IMG/VR virus record: IMGVR_UViG_3300037189_022865
Coordinates: 1 to 64,000 of that record
DNA: 64,000 nt
Reading direction: 5' to 3' (one strand)
From: a virus
This document shows, piece by piece, positions 40,934 to 49,279 of the stretch. The translations under genes and the position numbers were made by a program. Under the pieces are notes generated by a model. That model made no database searches. It had not been told where the DNA came from and saw nothing but the letters and a program-made list of their open reading frames with translations. Every line of letters begins with the position of its first letter. Position 1 is the first letter of the stretch.

Positions 40934-42465
40934 TGAACTTAGTACAAATCTCCGGAATGCCTGCTACCGGAAAAACAACAGGCGCTAGATTCTTAGACCC
41001 TAAGAAAACTTATTACATAGATGCAGACGGTAAGGGACTATCTTGGAAAGGATGAAAGTCAGACTATAATTCTGAGAATAAGAATTATGCCAAGACAACA
41101 GACATACCAACTATCTACAAACTTATCAAAACAATTTCAGAGAGCAAGCCAGATATTAACTGTATTGTTATAGATACTATTAACGCCATTATGACCACCG
41201 AAGAAATGGAGATCTTAGAGAATCCATCTAGAGATCAGTGGAAGGATCAATAGCTAGGTCCTGTACCTGTCTAATTGCTGGAAACTCCTTAGAGTTTATT
41301 ATACTACAAAGCAGCTTTGAAATATAGGCAAACTTGAATGTTAAAAAATAATAAAATTGGACAATCAGCAGCGAAGCTCCGAACAGGAGAACGTTCAGAG
41401 ATCATCCCTCCGAAGGGGAGTAGGGAAATTATTTATTCCCGAAATGGCAGGACTTCGTAGATGTGTATATTGTTTAATAGACAGTTCTAATAATAGAATT
41501 AGATATATTGGTAAAACAGAATGCGCGTTATCAAAAAGATTAAGAGAGCATTTGCAAGACTCTAGAAGACATAATACTAAAGTCAGTAGGTGAGTGCACA
41601 ATAGAGTAGATAACGGATATGATATAATAATGCGCCCATTAATATGTGATGTAGATTTAAATGTGTGAGAAAAAAGATTTATAAAAATCTTTAAACATAA
41701 GAACTTTAAACTATTAAATATGACTGATGGGGGCGGCGGTGTTTTAGGCACAAAGCAAACTGAGGAAACAAAGATTAAAAAGTCTTTAGCTCTTTCGGGT
41801 AAAAAGAAAAGCCCAGAACACATAGACAAAATGAGAAAAGCTTTTTCAAAAACAGCATTTGTTTACAACGCTGTAAATGGTAAGTTTGTAGGGGAGTATA
41901 GCTCATTTAAGCAAGCCAGCAAAGATTTGATAGTTAATCATACAGGACTACTTCTTTCCGCTAAATACGGAAGACATGTAAAAAACTACAGAGCTTTTTA
42001 TACATATCAAGGAAATGTAATTCCAGTAAAACCAAAATACTATAAGAAAACATCTATTGAGAAATATATAAACGAAGAAGATATGATCCAAGCCCCGTAG
42101 AAATATGGGGATTCTTGTTAGCGACCTCAGTGTGGAATCTTTACAAAATGATGCGCGAAATTAAGCGAGACGATCTTGTCGTATTCGTTATGGCGCACTG
42201 TGAACCATACGATGTCAATGGCATCACGCATTACCGAACAATGACAAACGGTAAGAAGCTTTCTAAAATTAATCTAAATGCTTTTCTAGCATACAATCTA
42301 TATACTAAAGTAACTAAAACCCCTGATAATAAATTTACCTACGATCTAATAACACAGTCTGATGGGACAACTGAGGCGAGAAGTGTTATGGGTGTTTTTG
42401 ATCCTAAGATTGAGAACAACCTTGAGGTAATAAGAAAATCAGTCCTTGAGGCTGAAATTGGTTAA
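40933..42465 (+). CDS. Sak4-like AAA ATPase, split by a group I intron (exons 40933-41247 and 42118-42465), one in-frame TGA
   Basis: Exon 1 has 105 codons and exon 2 has 116 including TAA; the joined product is 220 residues. Walker A GMPATGKT (about 8-15). TGA 41053 is read as Trp in LSWKGW-KSD. Walker B INCIVIDTINAIM. The splice joins RDQWKD to LATSVWNLYKMMRE, a continuous helix expected in this family. Sak4-like proteins are phage RecA-fold recombination ATPases, and it lies next to the putative SSB and helicase. Confidence 0.85.
41248..42117 (+). mobile_element. Group I intron with GIY-YIG homing endonuclease, in the Sak4-like gene
   Basis: 870 bases. P1: exon AGGAT (ending at U41247) pairs with GTCCT with U.G at the splice site. 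P10: exon 2 TTAGC pairs with GCTAG directly 5' in the same guide GCTAGGTCCT. It ends in G42117. The core has AATTGCTGGAAACTCC, CAATCAGCAGCGAAGC, GAACGTTCAGAGATCATCCC and GGGGAGTAGGG, close to the T-even td-type core. A CCCC...GGGG hairpin precedes the 3' splice site. Confidence 0.9.
41444..42100 (+). CDS. Intron-encoded GIY-YIG homing endonuclease with in-frame TGA codons
   Basis: 218 residues from ATG 41444 to TAG, reading TGA at 41591 and 41666 as Trp. GIY-YIG signature: CVYCLID...IRYIGKT, then the catalytic Arg in LSKRLREHL. The C-terminal half has NUMOD-type DNA-binding repeats (KSLALSGKKKSPEHIDKM). The frame is open upstream to 41357 but that lies in the intron core. Dependence on UGA=Trp shows the intron is adapted to this genetic code. 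Confidence 0.88.
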
Positions 42466-42484
42466 CTAAAACAATATAATCACT

Positions 42485-43063
42485 ATGTATCAAGCAACTA
42501 TGTTCAAAGAAGAGTCTTACTCTGGTGGAGGCTCCAAAATCCCCGTAGGAATTCACACGGGAAATATCGTGTTTAACGGTCTATCCACTGACTCTACATG
42601 AACTGATATAAACTTTTCGGAAGTAGCCACCGGAAAGGTAATTCATAAACGTCTCTTTGTACCAACTGGAGCTAATCCAAAAGAGGGAGAAAGCATTCAG
42701 GATGCGTACAACAGGGAAGTAACTAAAAACCTCAAGCATATTGTGCACGTAATGACTGCACTGCTTGGAGATGAGGCTGTTGCCTCTTTCAGCGCCGAAG
42801 ACTATAAGACCTTTGTTGCTAATGCCGCATCACTGCTTAATGAGCAAAAGGGTACCGCAGTAAACCTCAAAGTCGTTCCTGATTATAAGGAAAAGATGTA
42901 TCCAGAGCTCCCCTCATATGGTAATTATGTGGAGAAAGCAGGAGGAGTATCTCGTCTTTCCTTTTCCAAGAAAGAATTGGAGGCAATCAGCGAAATGTCA
43001 GCAAATCGCGCTAAGAAAGATGACGGAGCAATGTCGCAAGAAGACGTAGACTCTCTCATTTAA
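42485..43063 (+). CDS. Putative single-stranded DNA-binding protein, one in-frame TGA (Trp)
   Basis: 192 residues from ATG 42485 to TAA with TGA 42599 as Trp (DSTW-TDINF). The N-terminal half is beta-rich with Gly-rich turns (SYSGGGSKIPVGIHTGNIVF), suggestive of an OB fold; the C-terminus is acidic and ends in Asp/Ser/Leu/Ile, as in SSBs. Position between Sak4-like ATPase and primase supports an SSB role. No definitive motif. Confidence 0.55.
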
Positions 43064-43068
43064 TGATT

Positions 43069-43106
43069 AGGGCGATAGGAGAAATCTTATCGCCCTTTTC
43101 TATTTT
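43069..43106 (+). terminator. Terminator hairpin
   Basis: AGGGCGATA pairs with TATCGCCCT, followed by TTTCTATTTT, directly after the SSB-like gene. Confidence 0.65.
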
Positions 43107-43111
43107 ACCTG

Positions 43112-43414
43112 GTGGGTAAAGAGTGGTTCGATTCCACTCATAAAAGCATGAAGACTTTATCTGAATTCATTAACGGTGATCCAAAGAAGCTCGAAGAACT
43201 TCTGAAGGTCAACCCCACTATTGGGGATTCCATTATAATAGGAACCTTTAGCTGTACTTTTATAGACAGCTTAGGAGAGACTATAAAACTAACTAAACAC
43301 TGGTTTATGTTCACTCGCTACTTCCACTTAAATATGGAGTCTCAGGCAGAGTGTTTTGTTATAGACAAGTATAAGGCTGAAAAAATAATAAGAATAAGAG
43401 TACATAAAAAATGA
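43112..43414 (+). CDS. Small hypothetical protein
   Basis: 100 residues from GTG 43112 (alternative ATG 43149, MKTLSEFIN). Ends in TGA overlapping the primase ATG; if that UGA were Trp the protein would gain 13 residues before TAA at 43451. The first codons encode a T-arm-like palindrome GAGTGG/CCACTC. Function not recognised. Confidence 0.5.
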   Translation: MGKEWFDSTHKSMKTLSEFINGDPKKLEELLKVNPTIGDSIIIGTFSCTFIDSLGETIKLTKHWFMFTRYFHLNMESQAECFVIDKYKAEKIIRIRVHKK

Positions 43415-44379
43415 AGGCAATCTACTACACTGCTGATTGAAAAACCTCAGTAAACCAAGAGGCAGCGTTTGAATACTACATGGGGCAAAAGATAGTTCTT
43501 GGCAAGCTATACAAATCCCCATTACGAGAGGACAAGAATCCAACAGCAGCATTCTTCTATTCAGAGAGAGGCACACTCTACTTTAATGATTTTGGTATAG
43601 CGAAGATGTACTCCGTTATAGACTTTGTTAAAGCCAAATTCAATTTAAATTACGAGCAGGCGCTAACTAAGATGATTGCAGATCTTCCGTTAATGAAAGA
43701 CGGAGAGGTTACTGTTAAGGAAAAGGAACAAGTGTCTTACTCATTTACAAGACTTCCTATTGAGGATGGCATGTATTACTGGGATAAGTACAAAATTCCT
43801 AAGCATATAGTCGCAAAATACAGCTTTTTTGCTAAAAATATTTATAGAAACGAAGAGTATTGGGCACGCTCAACAAAGAACAATCCGATTTTTGTTTACA
43901 AATTTCCTTCGGGGAATATCAAAATCTATCGTCCGCTAAGTGTGGACAAGTCCAAAAAGTGGGGAGGAAATGCGAACACTAAAGATATAGGTGGTCTATT
44001 TCAACTTCCTCAAAAGGGAAGTGTTTTGTTTATAACATCTTCTATCAAGGACATAATGGTCTTAAGACAACATGGGTTTAATGCTGTTTGCTTTAACGGA
44101 GAAGGATATGGGACCTCTGATAAAAGTTACTCAGAATTACAACCGTTCATCGTTGGGCTTAAGAAAAGATTTAAACATATAATACTGTTTCTAGACAGTG
44201 ACGACGCTGGCGTAAGTTATGCGATGAAACTGTCCAATAAAATTAAATGTAAATGAGTTTCTCTCCCCAGAGAAAAGGACATCTCCGACTTCCAAAAGAA
44301 GTACGGCGTGCACAAGACCTTCAAACAGATCAAGAAATTGATCAAAAAAACAACCACACATGATAATCTCCCATTTTAA
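43411..44379 (+). CDS. DnaG-type primase, two in-frame TGA (Trp)
   Basis: 322 residues from ATG 43411 to TAA, reading TGA at 43435 (YYTADW-KTS) and 44254 (IKCKW-VSLP) as Trp. Pattern YKSPLREDKNPTAAFFY and TLYFNDFG matches the primase N-terminal core; the Toprim domain has LFITSSIKD, FNGEG and LFLDSDDAG. The usual first Toprim Glu is Ser (ITSSIKD), an odd substitution. Under the standard code both ends are cut off. The start overlaps the preceding TGA (ATGA). Confidence 0.85.
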
Positions 44380-44737
44380 ACGACTAGAGCTCGTTCTTAT
44401 CTTCGGATTCTTTCTGATGCTCTCGTCTATCGCAATGTCCGTCGCAGTGATGGTAGATTTCTTCCAAGGAACTTCAGATAAACTGGATGTCCTCGTAAAA
44501 GACGCTTACTCTTCTAACACTACCTACGATGTGAATCTCATCGAGTATACCGATGGAAACGCGTACCACTACTGCATTCCAGCGGATCGTCAAACGGTTA
44601 AAGCGGGTATAGAAGAATTCAATATGCAGTGCGCGCTTGAATGCACAGAAAGCTGCCCAGATTCTATCAAGGTGATGCTGCTTGAAACAGTATTTGATCA
44701 GCAACAAGTTCTAAAAGACACGATGATTTACAAATGA
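44360..44737 (+). CDS. Membrane-anchored hypothetical protein
   Basis: 125 residues with an N-terminal transmembrane helix (LVLIFGFFLMLSSIAMSVAV) and a mature domain with five Cys. Overlaps the primase end by 20 bases. Ends in TGA overlapping the UDG start (reading through would add 8 residues). Confidence 0.5.
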   Translation: MIISHFKRLELVLIFGFFLMLSSIAMSVAVMVDFFQGTSDKLDVLVKDAYSSNTTYDVNLIEYTDGNAYHYCIPADRQTVKAGIEEFNMQCALECTESCPDSIKVMLLETVFDQQQVLKDTMIYK

Positions 44738-45393
44738 ACCACAGGAATATGTCACCCCTAACTGGGGAAAGCTGGGTATGGCCATTAGGAGAGGCTTTCG
44801 ATGTCTTCAAAAAAGACATCATCCCTTTTATAGTGGAGGAAGAGAAAACCAAAACAATCTACCCTGCAACACACACCGTTTTTCGGGCTTTTAAAGAGAT
44901 CCCATTCGAAGATGTGCGTGTAGTTATACTAGGCATGGACCCCTATCATGACGGAAGTGCGACTGGAATTGCTTTTGATAACCCTAAGAATGGAAAAATC
45001 TCACCATCGCTGAGAAACATTCTTAAGGAAATCGAAGAAGATACCGGCAAACCTTCCATTGGGTTTGACAATTCCTCATCGTATCTCGAGCACCTGCCAT
45101 CTCAAGGAGTACTTCTCCTCAATACCGCCCTAACAGTAGAAAAGGGCAACCCAGGAAGCCATTTGGATACTTGGAAATCATTTACCTATAATGTAATCAA
45201 AGCTCTCTCTAAAAAGGAAAAACTAATTTGGGTACTTTGGGGCAAAAAAGCTCAGAAGTTTAAACCAAATATTAATCCTAAGCATATTATAATAGAGAGT
45301 GCGCATCCCTCTCCATTCAGTTATCGACTGTTTAAAGGATGTAAATGTTTCACCCAAGTCAACGATAAGCTGGCTAAACCCATTATTTGGTAA
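44734..45393 (+). CDS. ung: Uracil-DNA glycosylase (family 1)
   Basis: 219 residues, the usual size. Water-activating loop GMDPYHDG (GQDPYH in most members, here Met for Gln), LLLNTALTVE, and the Leu-loop HPSPFS. It removes uracil from DNA and complements ThyX in keeping phage DNA thymine-based. ATG overlaps the previous TGA; the TAA overlaps the next ATG. Confidence 0.95.
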   Translation: MNHRNMSPLTGESWVWPLGEAFDVFKKDIIPFIVEEEKTKTIYPATHTVFRAFKEIPFEDVRVVILGMDPYHDGSATGIAFDNPKNGKISPSLRNILKEIEEDTGKPSIGFDNSSSYLEHLPSQGVLLLNTALTVEKGNPGSHLDTWKSFTYNVIKALSKKEKLIWVLWGKKAQKFKPNINPKHIIIESAHPSPFSYRLFKGCKCFTQVNDKLAKPIIW

Positions 45394-46145
45394 TGAACTT
45401 CTTCTTAGATCCAACGACCCGCAACCAAGTCAAATCCGCTGGCAGCCGTTTCCTCACTCCACCGTATCCATGTTCAGCCTGCTTCAATGGCGTTATGGAG
45501 ACAAGGTTGATAAAGCCCGTGCACGTGAATCCTCCTGCAGCAGTTAAGCTGACTCAGGACAAGACACGGCTCATGCAGGCTCTCAACAGGAATGAGATCC
45601 CAGTCCCCGATTTCTTCAGCGCCGATAAGTACTACAACAAGAAGACTGGCGATTTCCTTGCCGGTGTATTCCTTGACGACTTTTCGTTCGATGACTTCAT
45701 GGCTGTGGTAGTGAATCACGGTTTCCAGATGGAAATTGATGATTTGGTAAGCGCAGTCCAAGCAATGACCGGAATGCAAAACAGCCTGCCCAGCGCAGTA
45801 GTTCAGCGGAGAAACAAAGGAGAAGTGACCGGCACCGTCACTGCAATCCCAAATGGCGGAAACAAACTGTTTGATGGTAAGAACACCATCACCAATGGAA
45901 TCCTTCGCGAAAATCTGCCCTCCTTCCTGAAGGATGATTACCGTGAAGAGATCCTCGACACAGTGAACAGGGCGATTGATCTTCTCGATCTGGATTACGC
46001 AACTGCCACAGTGTCCATCAATACCGACAGCCATGAAGTGCTTGTTGTGGACATCAGCACCAACTTCGTGCCAGATGATGCCATCGCAATCCGATATTAC
46101 ATGGATGAGCTGAACAAGGCCCAGTCAAACAAAAAGAAGAAATGA
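45393..46145 (+). CDS. Possible ATP-grasp-like protein, G/C-rich codon usage
   Basis: 250 residues from ATG 45393. AVKLTQDKTRLMQALNRNEI followed by PVPDF resembles the first ATP-grasp subdomain (DK...L...iPvP), and LDLDYATATVSI with EVLVVDISTNFVP resembles its end, where Asp and Glu/Asn bind Mg-ATP. Such phage enzymes ligate amino acids or peptides. Codon use is richer in G/C than the flanking genes. Ends in TGA overlapping the nuclease ATG. Fold call is tentative. Confidence 0.45.
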   Translation: MNFFLDPTTRNQVKSAGSRFLTPPYPCSACFNGVMETRLIKPVHVNPPAAVKLTQDKTRLMQALNRNEIPVPDFFSADKYYNKKTGDFLAGVFLDDFSFDDFMAVVVNHGFQMEIDDLVSAVQAMTGMQNSLPSAVVQRRNKGEVTGTVTAIPNGGNKLFDGKNTITNGILRENLPSFLKDDYREEILDTVNRAIDLLDLDYATATVSINTDSHEVLVVDISTNFVPDDAIAIRYYMDELNKAQSNKKKK

Positions 46146-46516
46146 GAACCCGCAATAACCTCGAGGAATTCGCTTGAGAACAACTAACGAAGGAGGGGAT
46201 AACTTTTGAGTACGAAAAGGAAATTGAGTTATTCCCTTCCTTTGTTTTTAAAGGAATTGACATCGAAAAGAGAAACAAACAACTTAAAGTAAAGAACAAC
46301 AAGTATCAAAATATTGTATATTCTCCAGACTTTAGCGGAAAGAATTGAGTAATTGAGACAAAGGGTCTTAGGAGGCCCGCATTTGACCTGAGATGAAAGA
46401 TCTTTAAGTATACGATAAAGAATAAGGGGTGATTACTATTAATGCCTACAAACCAAAAAGAGGTGTTAGTATGTATAGATATATTAAAAAAGTGAATAAA
46501 GAATGATAGAGAATGA
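46142..46516 (+). CDS. PD-(D/E)XK nuclease (Holliday-resolvase-like), five in-frame TGA (Trp)
   Basis: 124 residues from ATG 46142 to TGA 46514 (or to TAA 46607 if that TGA is also sense). Five TGA codons are read as Trp (AW-E, NW-V, RW-K, GW-L, KW-I). Core motif SPDF then W-VIETKG with RPAFDLRW-K is the D...ExK of DUF1064/endonuclease I-like nucleases that cut branched DNA. It is invisible under the standard code. The start overlaps the previous TGA. Confidence 0.75.
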
Positions 46517-47516
46517 TCCGATAACAGAATATTACAAATCTCCGAGAATATCCAACTCCCTGCTAAAAGCAATCGCAAATCCAAGAATACTAAAACTAAA
46601 GAAGGATAACCCAGAACTATTTGAAGATGACTCGGCTTCTTTAAGAATAGGCTCAGCAGTAGACTGTTTATTAACAGATCCTAAAGCCTGAGTTAGTAAG
46701 TTTAAAGTACTCGAAGTAAATAAGCCTTATGGCTTTATGGGCACATTTGTTTCTAACTTACCTAAGGGAATAACTAAAGACTCTCCTAAGGAAGATTACA
46801 TGAGTGCTTACTGAATGAGTGGTTATAAGATGAGTGCTGATTGGGTGATTAATAAGTTCTGAACTTCACCAGACGCTGTTGAATACTATAATACTTATAA
46901 AGAAGATGGGTATACAATTTTATCTAAAGATGAATACGACTCAGCTAAAAAGGCTGTATCTTTAGTTATGGATTCACCCTACGCATTTTCATACTTTCAA
47001 AGAAATAAAATACATGAAGAATTACTTCACCAAGTACCTATATATTTTACTCTTAAAGATCATGAGTTTAAAGCTCTCTTGGATGGGATTAAGATCGACC
47101 ACCAAGAAAAAACTATAGAGCCTTTTGATCTAAAAACAATAGGGAAATCTGTTTATGAATTCCCACTTAACTATATTCTATATGGCTACTACACACAAGC
47201 TGCTTTATATGAGTATGCTTTAAAGACAAAAGAGTCTCCAGTGTATGATCTACTTCAAGAAGGTTATACTCTAAAGGACTTTATCTTTATAGTAGCTGAG
47301 ACTAAAACCTCATCTTTTAATCCCGCTTTAATCTACACTACCTCTAAGGAGGAGAGAGAAGCTGGGTTTACTGGAGGTAACTTTAATAACAAATACCATA
47401 AAGGGATTTACCAACTTCTTGAGGATTATCTTTGGCATGTGGAAACTGACCAATGAATATACCCTAGAGAAATCTATCAAAATGAAGGGAGGATACCCCT
47501 TAAAGTATTCACCTAA
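46503..47516 (+). CDS. RecB/Exo VIII-like PD-(D/E)XK exonuclease, four in-frame TGA (Trp)
   Basis: 337 residues from ATG 46503 to TAA, reading four TGA as Trp (KAW-VSK, AYW-MSG, KFW-TSP, DQW-IYP). Motifs: IGSAVDCLLTDP near the N-terminus, then FKALLDGIKID and PFDLKTIG (the D...DxK of the nuclease), then YTQAALYEYAL. This is the Cas4/RecE-type fold that makes 3' overhangs for recombination. It probably works with the Sak4-like ATPase and SSB. Standard code gives only fragments. Confidence 0.82.
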
Positions 47517-47546
47517 TAAAACTTAAACAGTCTAAAAGGTAACTAT

Positions 47547-48164
47547 ATGACACATAATCACGCAGTAAGCACCTACTTTATTTCTCCAATCTTTGAACTG
47601 CGCAAGAACGAACCCCTCAGCGTTTTTGATAAAGCCTTCTATACACAGACATATCTTGGTGACCATCAGCGTCCCGAGTATCGTAACTGAAAGGAAGGTA
47701 AGTATTTCATAATGGAGTACAACTCTAACATTCCTCAGGAACTTGTGGAGCACCTTAAATCAAATCCACATTTTAAAGAGCAGTATTCACCGCAGGATGG
47801 AAGAATACTCTTTGTGTTCTCTACACCGGAAGAGGTAAGAGAGAACTTTGTCCTTAAAGTTATTGAGGGCAAATATTCTGAGGCAGATCGGAAAGTGGTA
47901 GACAAATACTTCCCTGATAATCCATCACACTCCCGCTACGGAAATAGGCTAGTTTTCCTAAAGAGCGATTTGTGGAAGCAAAGATGGGAGCGAGAGATAG
48001 GAGTTGTGTTGCCTGATGGTGCGGAAGTATATAGCAAACCATTTCCACGTAATGAAGTATATGGATACTATAACGACAGTGTCGAACTGAATGAGAAGGT
48101 CGCAGATCAAACTACGATCGAATTGGACCTTTCTCACGAGGATTACGAACTGAAATCGGCTTAA
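47547..48164 (+). CDS. Hypothetical protein, one in-frame TGA (Trp)
   Basis: 205 residues from ATG 47547 to TAA with TGA 47688 as Trp (YRNW-KEGK). Mixed alpha/beta, no known motif. The standard code leaves two pieces. Contains a long charged middle and acidic C-terminus. Confidence 0.65.
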
Positions 48165-48173
48165 GCTGATCGG

Positions 48174-48510
48174 GCGGTATGATAATCTCAAAGATCTATC
48201 GCTAAATGAACTCGGGTTAAGTGAAAAAGACCTCTATGAATTAGAGGAAGTAAGGAGGGATAAGAAGACGTTTATACTTAAATCAATTGAACGCTCTTCC
48301 CCTTCTTTCGGAAGATTCATGTCCCAGGCTTACATTTATTATGAGACCGCAAAAAGCAAGAATAAGAAAGCTTTTGAGTCGGAGACTAAGAGTACGGTTG
48401 TGAAAAGACTGACTAAAAAGATCCACAAACTAAACGCCGAAACGTCACGAGTGCAGGACATTATGTCCATAGTTGTCGATCTTTACTTATTCTCAAGGGC
48501 TAAAAATTAG
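48174..48510 (+). CDS. Hypothetical helical protein, start uncertain
   Basis: The frame is clearly coding from about 48174 (LIGRYDNLKDLSLNELGL) through to TAG 48510, but the first ATG is only at 48319 (MSQAYIYYETAK). An in-frame TTG at 48119 would need one TGA read as Trp and a 46-base overlap. The sequence is charged and helical. The start given is approximate. Confidence 0.45.
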
Positions 48511-48543
48511 CCTGAAGCAAAAGTAGACTTATGAAAACAAAGA

Positions 48544-48588
48544 ACCCCCACTCTCCATTACGGAGGGATGGGGGTTTTCTTTTTTATT
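48544..48588 (+). terminator. Strong terminator
   Basis: ACCCCCACTCTCC pairs with GGAGGGATGGGGGT around ATTAC, followed by TTTCTTTTTT. Confidence 0.7.
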
Positions 48589-48611
48589 AACATTCACCAA
48601 ACAAATTAACA

Positions 48612-49217
48612 ATGACCAAAAAGAAATTTCTTCTGGTTCCACTGGAGCAACTCCGCCCACTATTCTCCACAGAAGATGGCATCGACAACCGTCCCATTGA
48701 AGAAACTGAGGACATGATTGACTGCTTTCCAATGCAGTATGATGATCAGGATTTCCTTCTGGTAGCAGAGCCTCTGTTCATCGAAATGCGCCGTCAACTC
48801 ACAGACATGAGGATCCCATACCAAATAGAGGGGTATTACCCAAAGTCTGTTGATCCGGCCAAATTCTCCGGCGCTACCCTCGCTTCAGACGAAACAAGGA
48901 AAAAGATCATCAAGTGCTGCTTTTCGTACCATGAAGAAACGCCTCAATCCCTGGCAGAGAAACTCATTGATCCGGGCTACTGCGCCTGCAAAGGGGAGTG
49001 CAACAACTGCAAGAATAAACCCATAGCTGAGCAGGAGATTGATAAGTTTATCGACGACTCTATCCTGACCATTATGACCATCACCGGTAAGAAGTCTCTC
49101 ACCAAAGACGAGCAAGAACTGCTCAAGATCTTCTACAGTATCCTGCCGATCCGCTGGCAAGACAAGTACAACCAAAAAGTAACTGATCTACTGAAAGCCC
49201 TTAAAGGAGTTCAGTAA
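48612..49217 (+). CDS. Hypothetical protein with a Cys cluster, G/C-rich codon usage
   Basis: 201 residues starting MTKKKFLLVPLEQ, ending in TAA. Cys cluster CACKGECNNCK (about residues 126-136), probably a metal site. Codon use is richer in G/C third positions, as in the genes at 12100, 23529 and 45393. Bounded by terminators on both sides, so probably its own transcript. Not recognised. Confidence 0.6.
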   Translation: MTKKKFLLVPLEQLRPLFSTEDGIDNRPIEETEDMIDCFPMQYDDQDFLLVAEPLFIEMRRQLTDMRIPYQIEGYYPKSVDPAKFSGATLASDETRKKIIKCCFSYHEETPQSLAEKLIDPGYCACKGECNNCKNKPIAEQEIDKFIDDSILTIMTITGKKSLTKDEQELLKIFYSILPIRWQDKYNQKVTDLLKALKGVQ

Positions 49218-49221
49218 AAAC

Positions 49222-49267
49222 AAAAACCCCCTGTCTTCTCTTGCGAGAGGGCAGGGGGATGTTTTTT
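49222..49267. terminator. Bidirectional terminator between convergent genes
   Basis: ACCCCCTGTCTTCTC / GAGAGGGCAGGGGGAT with A5 upstream and T6 downstream. It can end both the rightward replication operon and the leftward virion-protein operon. Confidence 0.75.
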
Positions 49268-49279
49268 GAGTGACGCCCA

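Noticed and set aside
43112-43150. A T-arm-like hairpin GAGTGG-TTCGATT-CCACTC that looks like the end of a tRNA.
   Set aside because: No acceptor, D or anticodon arm can be paired around it, and the bases are in frame with the gene at 43112. Taken as coincidence or a local hairpin.
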